A stretch of 64,000 bases of DNA from Frigoribacterium sp. PhB160 (GTDB lineage: Bacteria; Actinomycetota; Actinomycetes; Actinomycetales; Microbacteriaceae). The stretch is from assembly GCF_003751785.1 (NCBI RefSeq), contig NZ_RKIE01000002.1, positions 558,001-622,000 on the forward strand. Reading direction: 5' to 3'. The notes beneath the pieces were generated by a model that worked only from the letters and a program-made list of their open reading frames with translations, made no database searches and was not told the origin of the DNA. Below are positions 60,378 through 64,000 of the stretch, in pieces. Both the position numbers and the translations under genes were made by a program. Within the stretch, counting starts at the first letter, position 1. Every line of letters begins with the position of its first letter.

Positions 60378-61022
60378 ATGGCCGATCAGATCGAGGGGCA
60401 GGTGCGCGGCGCCGTCGACGCCTGGCTGCGCTGGCTGCCCCGCTGGCAGGTCGGCACGGCCCGGGGCCGCACCCGCGTCTGCCGCACCTGCTTCGGCTCG
60501 CCCGTCGCGGCCGCCGCCGGCTTCGACGCCGACGTCCCGCACGCCGTGCAGCACGCGTTGCTCAACCGGCTCCGGCACCTCGTCGACGCCGAGGTCGACG
60601 CCTACACGACCCGCAACCTGCCGCTGGTCACCCGCGAGCTCCGCCGGGCCGCCGAGGCGGAGGCCTCCGGCTACCGGCCCGACGAGGGCCTCGCGCTCGA
60701 GTTCGACGGCCTCGACGTCGACCCCGAGCCCGACCCCGGCCAGCCCTTCCTCTTCACGCTCGCGGGCCTCGCCGCGGAGGACGCCCCGTCCGCCCGGGCG
60801 GGCGCCGCCGCCGCCGAGCCCGAGTTCTCGGAGGAGGCCAAGGCGGCCCTCCGGCGCGAGGTCGCCCTCGCCGACGAGCACGCCCAGTCGGTCGGCACCG
60901 CCCTCTGCTTCGCCCTGGTCGAGCACCGCGAGCGCATCCACGACGCCGTGGCGCGCCTGGTCGAGCCCCAGGTCGACGAGCTCATCGCCGAGCTGTCCCG
61001 CACGCTCGAGCCGCCGAGCTGA
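60378..61022 (+). CDS. Hypothetical protein with a CxxC motif
   Basis: A 214-residue soluble protein with no signal peptide or membrane segment. A CRTCFGSPV pair (about residue 34) could bind zinc with other ligands. The helical body contains VQHALLNRLRHLVDAEVDAY and VTRELRRAAEAEASGY, then an acidic stretch (DGLDVDPEPDPGQP) and a C-terminal coiled-coil-like helix (VEPQVDELIAELSRTLE). I do not recognise a family. The DUF3054 gene follows 12 nt later and is probably cotranscribed. Confidence 0.65.
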   Translation: MADQIEGQVRGAVDAWLRWLPRWQVGTARGRTRVCRTCFGSPVAAAAGFDADVPHAVQHALLNRLRHLVDAEVDAYTTRNLPLVTRELRRAAEAEASGYRPDEGLALEFDGLDVDPEPDPGQPFLFTLAGLAAEDAPSARAGAAAAEPEFSEEAKAALRREVALADEHAQSVGTALCFALVEHRERIHDAVARLVEPQVDELIAELSRTLEPPS

Positions 61023-61034
61023 CCCGGAGGACCC

Positions 61035-61424
61035 ATGACCGCTCCCACCGCCCGCCGCGCCCCGGCCCGGGCCTTCGTGATCGACCTCGCCCTCGTCGTC
61101 GCCTTCGTGCTCATCGGCCGCCGCAGCCACGCCGAGGGAGTCGACCCGGCGGGCCTCGCGACCACCCTCTGGCCGTTCGCGGTCGGCCTCGTCGTGGGCT
61201 GGCTCAGCGTGCTCGGCGTGCGGTGGCCCCTGCCGGCGATCCGCTCGGGCGGCGTCGTCGTGGTGTCGACCGTGGTGCTCGGCATGCTGCTCCGGGTCGT
61301 CTCCGGGCAGGGCGTCCAGCCGAGCTTCGTCGTCGTCACGGTCGTGGTGCTCGCGGTGTTCCTCGTCGGGTGGCGCGCCCTGGCGACGCTCCTGCGACGT
61401 CGGGGACGCGGCGCCCGGGCCTGA
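61035..61424 (+). CDS. DUF3054 membrane protein
   Basis: A 129-residue protein with four membrane helices (about residues 12-30, 42-62, 70-88, 95-115). The signature FVIDLALVVAFVLIGRRSHAEG with the conserved Asp and Arg-Arg, and WPFAVGLVVGWLSV, identify DUF3054. Function unknown. CCCGGAGGACCC gives a good ribosome binding site 7 nt before the ATG. Confidence 0.85.
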   Translation: MTAPTARRAPARAFVIDLALVVAFVLIGRRSHAEGVDPAGLATTLWPFAVGLVVGWLSVLGVRWPLPAIRSGGVVVVSTVVLGMLLRVVSGQGVQPSFVVVTVVVLAVFLVGWRALATLLRRRGRGARA

Positions 61425-61463
61425 CGGCCGGCCGGGGCGGGGGAGCAGGACGCCCCGCGCCTC

Positions 61464-61790
61464 CTACGCCCGGCGCTTGGCCGAGTTGTCGAGGCTCGGC
61501 TCGTCGGTGAGCACGAGGCCCGACGAGCTGTTCGACGACGCGGTCAGCTCGCCGAGCCACTCGCGGTTGACCGAGGGCACCCGCCCGCCGGAGTACTTGA
61601 AGTAGAGCGGGATGCCGGGGTCGAGCCAGATGCTGCTGCGTCCGTCGCCGACCTTCCTCGCGTCGCGCCACGAGAAGAAGAACGACTCCCGGCGTCGCAG
61701 CTTCGTCGCGATCACGATCTGCAGGTGCTCGAGCACGCGGTCGTCGAACTCGACCTCGATTCCGGCGGAGCCGTAGATCAGGGAACCCAT
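61464..61790 (-). CDS. DUF7882-type small protein (Microbacteriaceae-specific)
   Basis: A 108-residue protein: MGSLIYGSAGIEVEFDDRVL, EHLQIVIATKLRRRESFFFSW, SIWLDPGIPLYFKYSGGR, ELTASSNSSSGLVLTDEP. Close relatives occur in several copies in Microbacteriaceae and have often been mis-named 'ATP-dependent DNA ligase', although no ligase motif is present and the length is far too short. Function unknown. The ATG at 61790 is preferred to TTG 61799 because TAGGTT ends 7 nt before it. Confidence 0.75.
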   Translation of the reverse strand: MGSLIYGSAGIEVEFDDRVLEHLQIVIATKLRRRESFFFSWRDARKVGDGRSSIWLDPGIPLYFKYSGGRVPSVNREWLGELTASSNSSSGLVLTDEPSLDNSAKRRA

Positions 61791-61797
61791 GAGGGCC

Positions 61798-61803
61798 AAC
61801 CTA
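61798..61803 (-). promoter_or_regulatory. -10 element TAGGTT, leaderless promoter of the DUF7882 gene
   Basis: TAGGTT on the minus strand ends 7 nt before ATG 61790. Confidence 0.55.
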
Positions 61804-61990
61804 TCGCCCGGGGGCCCGCACCAGGTGTCGGGGATCGTCCCCGACGCGCATCGTGGACAGGGGCCGACCGGAGGGGGGGCGGCCCGCGCGAGGAGGTCGC
61901 CTCCGAGGGCGGTCGCCCAGGCAGCGATGGCATGCTCGTCGGTGCCGATCCGAGCACGCCTCAGCGCGACCCGAACCGACCCAGGGACCC

Positions 61991-62698
61991 ATGACCTCCA
62001 CCGCCGCCCTCTCGTCCTCCCTCCTCGCCTCCGCCCCCGCGGCGGCCTCGTCCGGGTCGTCCTCCGTCGCCGAGCTCGACGGCCTCGTCGGCGTCGCGGC
62101 CCGGGTCATCGACGCGCTCGGCGAGTGGGGCGTCGGCCTGCTGACGTTCGTCGAGACGGTCTTCCCGCCGATCCCGAGCGAGATCGTGCTGCCGCTCGCC
62201 GGCTTCCTCGCCGGGTCGGGCGACATGAACCTGGTGCTGCTCATCGTGCTGAGCACCCTCGGCGCCTACGTCGGCGCCCTGGTGCTCTACGGCCTCGGCG
62301 CCCGCATCGGCCTCGAACGCAGCATCGCCCTGCTGTCGAAGCTGCCGCTCGTCGACCGGGAGGACTTCGAGAAGGCCGCCGCCTGGTTCCGACGGCACGG
62401 ACGCTCGGCGGTCTTCTTCGGCCGCCTCGTGCCGGGCGTCCGCAGCCTCATCTCGCTGCCGGCCGGGGCCGAGCGCATGCCGCTCGCGAGCTTCAGCCTC
62501 TTCACGGTCGTCGGCAGCGGGCTCTGGAACGGCCTGCTCATCTCCCTCGGCGCCGCCCTCGGCACGCAGTACGAGCTGATCGACCGCTACGCGAAGTACC
62601 TCGACTACGTCGTCTACGCGGCCTTCGCCGGCGTCGTCGCCTGGCTCGTCGTCCGGGCCCTCCGCCGCCGCCGGTCGTCGAAGCGCGCGCGGGGCTGA
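61991..62698 (+). CDS. DedA family membrane protein (second copy)
   Basis: A 235-residue DedA homologue: TFVETVFPPIPSEIVLPLAG (Glu and Pro-rich re-entrant loop), GAYVGALVLYGLGARIG, WFRRHGRSAVFFGRLVPGVR and SLISLPAGAERMPLASF. A Ser/Ala-rich N-terminus (about 35 residues) precedes the first helix, and a basic tail ends the protein. It differs from the copy at 47732-48466 in the PPIPSE loop, which has PGDT there, so the two belong to different DedA subfamilies. ATG 61991; the in-frame GTG/ATG further upstream would add an Arg-rich sequence unlike the family. Confidence 0.85.
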   Translation: MTSTAALSSSLLASAPAAASSGSSSVAELDGLVGVAARVIDALGEWGVGLLTFVETVFPPIPSEIVLPLAGFLAGSGDMNLVLLIVLSTLGAYVGALVLYGLGARIGLERSIALLSKLPLVDREDFEKAAAWFRRHGRSAVFFGRLVPGVRSLISLPAGAERMPLASFSLFTVVGSGLWNGLLISLGAALGTQYELIDRYAKYLDYVVYAAFAGVVAWLVVRALRRRRSSKRARG

Positions 62699-62737
62699 TC
62701 CGCACCCGCCGTCCAGGCAGCGGGGCCCGTCCGTCCG

Positions 62738-62743
62738 TACGGT
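62738..62743 (+). promoter_or_regulatory. -10 element TACGGT before the gene at 62795
   Basis: TACGGT about 51 nt upstream of the ATG; gives a leader with ACGAGGA as ribosome binding site. Confidence 0.45.
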
Positions 62744-62794
62744 CGAGTGACCACCGTCGGACCCGCCGACGACCCGAGACGGAACGAGGACGAC

Positions 62795-63484
62795 ATGGGC
62801 TTCATCGACAGGCTCCTGGGACGAGACGACGACCAGGCCGCACGGTCCGGCGGGGGCACGGGTCCGGCCGCCGGCGGCGGGCAGTCCCACACCGACGACG
62901 AGATCGCCGTCGAGCGCTACCGCTACCTGCTGCGCACGGCCCCGCCCGAGACCATCGAGCAGGTGCACGCCGAGGCTTTCGGCAAGCTCACCCCCGAGCA
63001 GCGCCGCCTGGTGTTCGACGACCTCAGCGCGCGGTCGCCCGAGGGCGAGAGGCCGCGAGGCGACGACGCGGGGTCGCTCGCGCAGGCCGCCACCCGCTCC
63101 GAGCTGCGCCAGCCGGGCACGCTGGAGCAGACCCTGGGAGGCGCGGGCCGGCAGGGCACGCCCGGCCAGGCCCAGCCCGGTCGCCCCGGCCCCGGCCTGG
63201 GCTCGATCATCGGCGGCTCGCTGCTCGGCACCGTCGCCGGCTACGTCGTGGGCTCGGCGCTCGTCGGCGCCTTCCTGCCCGACGCGGGCGGCGACGGAGG
63301 AGCCGACGCGGGCGGCGACGGCGGAGACCAGGGTGCCGACGGCGGCGACGCCAGCGCCGACGGCGGGGACACCGGTGGGGACTTCGGCGGCGGCGACACC
63401 GGTGGCGACTTCGGTGGCGGCTTCGGCGGCGCCTTCGGCGGGGGCGACCTCGGCGGCGGCGACCTGGGCGGCTTCGACATCTGA
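62795..63484 (+). CDS. Hypothetical protein with Gly/Asp-rich C-terminus
   Basis: A 229-residue protein. A short N-terminal GFIDRLLGRDDDQA is followed by a Gly-rich linker, then a helical region with EIAVERYRYLLRTAPPETIEQ, HAEAFGKLTPEQRRLVFDDL, a hydrophobic segment LGSIIGGSLLGTVAGYVVGSALVGAFL (membrane or glycine-zipper, about 140-166; written here for its pattern, key residues Gly), and a ~60-residue tail of GGD/GGG/DGG repeats with Phe. The tail resembles those of small actinobacterial cation-binding or prion-like proteins. Function unknown. Confidence 0.65.
   Translation: MGFIDRLLGRDDDQAARSGGGTGPAAGGGQSHTDDEIAVERYRYLLRTAPPETIEQVHAEAFGKLTPEQRRLVFDDLSARSPEGERPRGDDAGSLAQAATRSELRQPGTLEQTLGGAGRQGTPGQAQPGRPGPGLGSIIGGSLLGTVAGYVVGSALVGAFLPDAGGDGGADAGGDGGDQGADGGDASADGGDTGGDFGGGDTGGDFGGGFGGAFGGGDLGGGDLGGFDI
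63290..63480 (+). repeat. GGC-GGC-GAC codon repeats encoding Gly/Asp/Phe tail
   Basis: Irregular repeats such as GGTGGGGACTTCGGCGGCGG encode GGDxGGDFGGG units at the C-terminus of the preceding protein. Confidence 0.7.
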
Positions 63485-63505
63485 CCGCGGGGTCGCCACG
63501 GCGAC

Positions 63506-63511
63506 TACCGT
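63506..63511 (+). promoter_or_regulatory. -10 element TACCGT before the dehydrogenase gene
   Basis: TACCGT about 120 nt before ATG 63632; a GGAGGCGCG inverted repeat lies between. Confidence 0.3.
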
Positions 63512-63516
63512 CCACC

Positions 63517-63565
63517 GGGACGGGAGGCGCGCGGCCAGGCCGCGCACACCGCGCCTCCTCGTCCC
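63517..63565. terminator. Inverted repeat of the GGGAGGCGCG motif between two genes
   Basis: GGGACGGGAGGCGCG (63517-63531) and CGCGCCTCCTCGTCCC (63550-63565) pair over 15 bp with one bulge; GCGCGGCCAGGCCGCGC forms an inner hairpin. Located after the Gly/Asp-rich gene. Confidence 0.6.
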
Positions 63566-63631
63566 CTCGTCATCCCGTCCCGGGCGCCTCGCCCCGGCGG
63601 CCCGGAGCCCCTCGATCAGCACTGGAGAACC

Positions 63632-64000
63632 ATGAAGAGCATCGTCCCCACCGTCGCCGTCGTCACCGGGGGGTCGGCCGGCCTCGGCCGCGCGACCGTC
63701 CGCGAGCTCGCCGCCCGCGGCTGGGACGTCGCCGTCCTCGCCCGCGGACAGGACGGCCTCGACGGCGCCGTCGCGGACGTGCGCGCGGCCGGGCGGCGCG
63801 CCCTCGGGATCCCCACCGACGTGGCCGACCGCGCCCAGGTCGAGGCCGCCGCCGCGCGCGTCGAGGAGGAGCTCGGCGAGATCGACCTCTGGGTCAACGA
63901 CGCCATGGTCGGGGTGTTCGGCGAGTTCCTCGAGACCGACCCCGACGACTTCGAGCGGGCCACGGCCGTCAACTACCTCGGCTTCGTCAACGGGACCCGC
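63632..64000 (+). CDS. Short-chain dehydrogenase/reductase (partial, C-terminus off the window)
   Basis: Only the first 123 residues are seen. The Rossmann fold is clear: AVVTGGSAGLGRATVREL (TGxxxGxG), VAVLARGQDGLDGAV (strand 2; the Arg suggests NADP preference, weakly), TDVADRAQVEAA (Asp) and IDLWVNDAMVGVFGEF, where NDAM replaces the usual NNAG. The visible end NYLGFVNGTR is the helix 4/5 region before the catalytic Ser-Tyr-Lys, which lies outside. Substrate unknown. ATG 63632 with TGGAG 6 nt upstream. Confidence 0.88.
   Translation, partial: MKSIVPTVAVVTGGSAGLGRATVRELAARGWDVAVLARGQDGLDGAVADVRAAGRRALGIPTDVADRAQVEAAAARVEEELGEIDLWVNDAMVGVFGEFLETDPDDFERATAVNYLGFVNGTR

Noticed and set aside
61464-61790. 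ATP-dependent DNA ligase
   Set aside because: Relatives carry that name in databases, but no KxDG or other ligase motif is present and the protein has 108 residues.

Overview
The window is a 64 kb stretch of chromosome from a high-GC actinobacterium, almost certainly a member of the Microbacteriaceae (Curtobacterium/Frigoribacterium/Clavibacter-like). The evidence is the GC-rich, densely coding DNA, the preserved actinobacterial block adnA-adnB-phosphotransferase-nudC-uvrD2-cyclodehydratase-like-zincin-PDZ/Lon-UPF0182 (the same order of families that surrounds Rv3193c-Rv3202c in Mycobacterium tuberculosis), and small families typical of the order (DUF3039, DUF3054, DUF3097, DUF3107, DUF7882). 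The window holds about 60 protein genes, one initiator tRNA-fMet and one tRNA-Leu(TAG). I see no insertion sequence, prophage, CRISPR array or rRNA, and no gene-free stretch longer than 300 bp.

Layout. 1-4116: a PRC/MgtE-N/CBS protein cut by the left edge, a stress-protein-like membrane protein, and a copper-handling operon (membrane protein, YcnI, CopC). 4237-10746: M24 aminopeptidase, EEP phosphodiesterase, PHP phosphoesterase, DEAD-box RNA helicase, ferritin-like protein, DUF3107. 10854-27581: the conserved DNA-repair and envelope block (AdnAB double-strand-break resection machine, NudC, UvrD2, E1-like orphan, zincin, PDZ-Lon protease, UPF0182). 27707-32203: tRNA-fMet, glycerate kinase, DapC-like aminotransferase, HtrA-like protease with a tandem hexapeptide repeat. 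32347-40432: a cell-wall glycopolymer (teichoic-acid-like) locus of two converging arms. One arm has GT2, CDP-alcohol phosphotransferase, GT2 and CDP-glycerol glycerophosphotransferase. The other has sugar-phosphate cytidylyltransferase and a TagGH-type ABC exporter. An XRE regulator and two small unknowns lie between them. 40698-47657: ABC ATPase with a 240-residue disordered extension and its membrane partner, DUF3039, PncB, MurI, RNase PH, RdgB. 47732-58514: DedA, tRNA-Leu, MFS transporter, MnmA, LigA, secreted DUF1023 hydrolase, GatCAB. 58549-64000: mostly uncharacterised small proteins, a second DedA, and a short-chain dehydrogenase cut by the right edge.

How genes are expressed. At least 16 genes have a TANNNT -10 hexamer ending exactly 6-7 nt before the start codon and no Shine-Dalgarno sequence, which is the signature of leaderless mRNAs. 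I used this spacing to choose several starts. Inside operons genes overlap (GTGA, ATGA, TGATG) or carry GGAGG-type ribosome binding sites. Intergenic hairpins frequently carry the motif GGAGGCGCGG, which looks like a lineage-specific 3'-end element.

No obvious new defence or mobile system is present. The most unusual items are the recurrent GGAGGCGCGG element, the leaderless promoter architecture, the glycopolymer locus (with a probable CTG-initiated glycosyltransferase and a CDP-alcohol transferase whose last motif Asp is His), the orphan cyclodehydratase-like gene that overlaps uvrD2 by 137 nt, and several low-complexity extensions on otherwise ordinary proteins.
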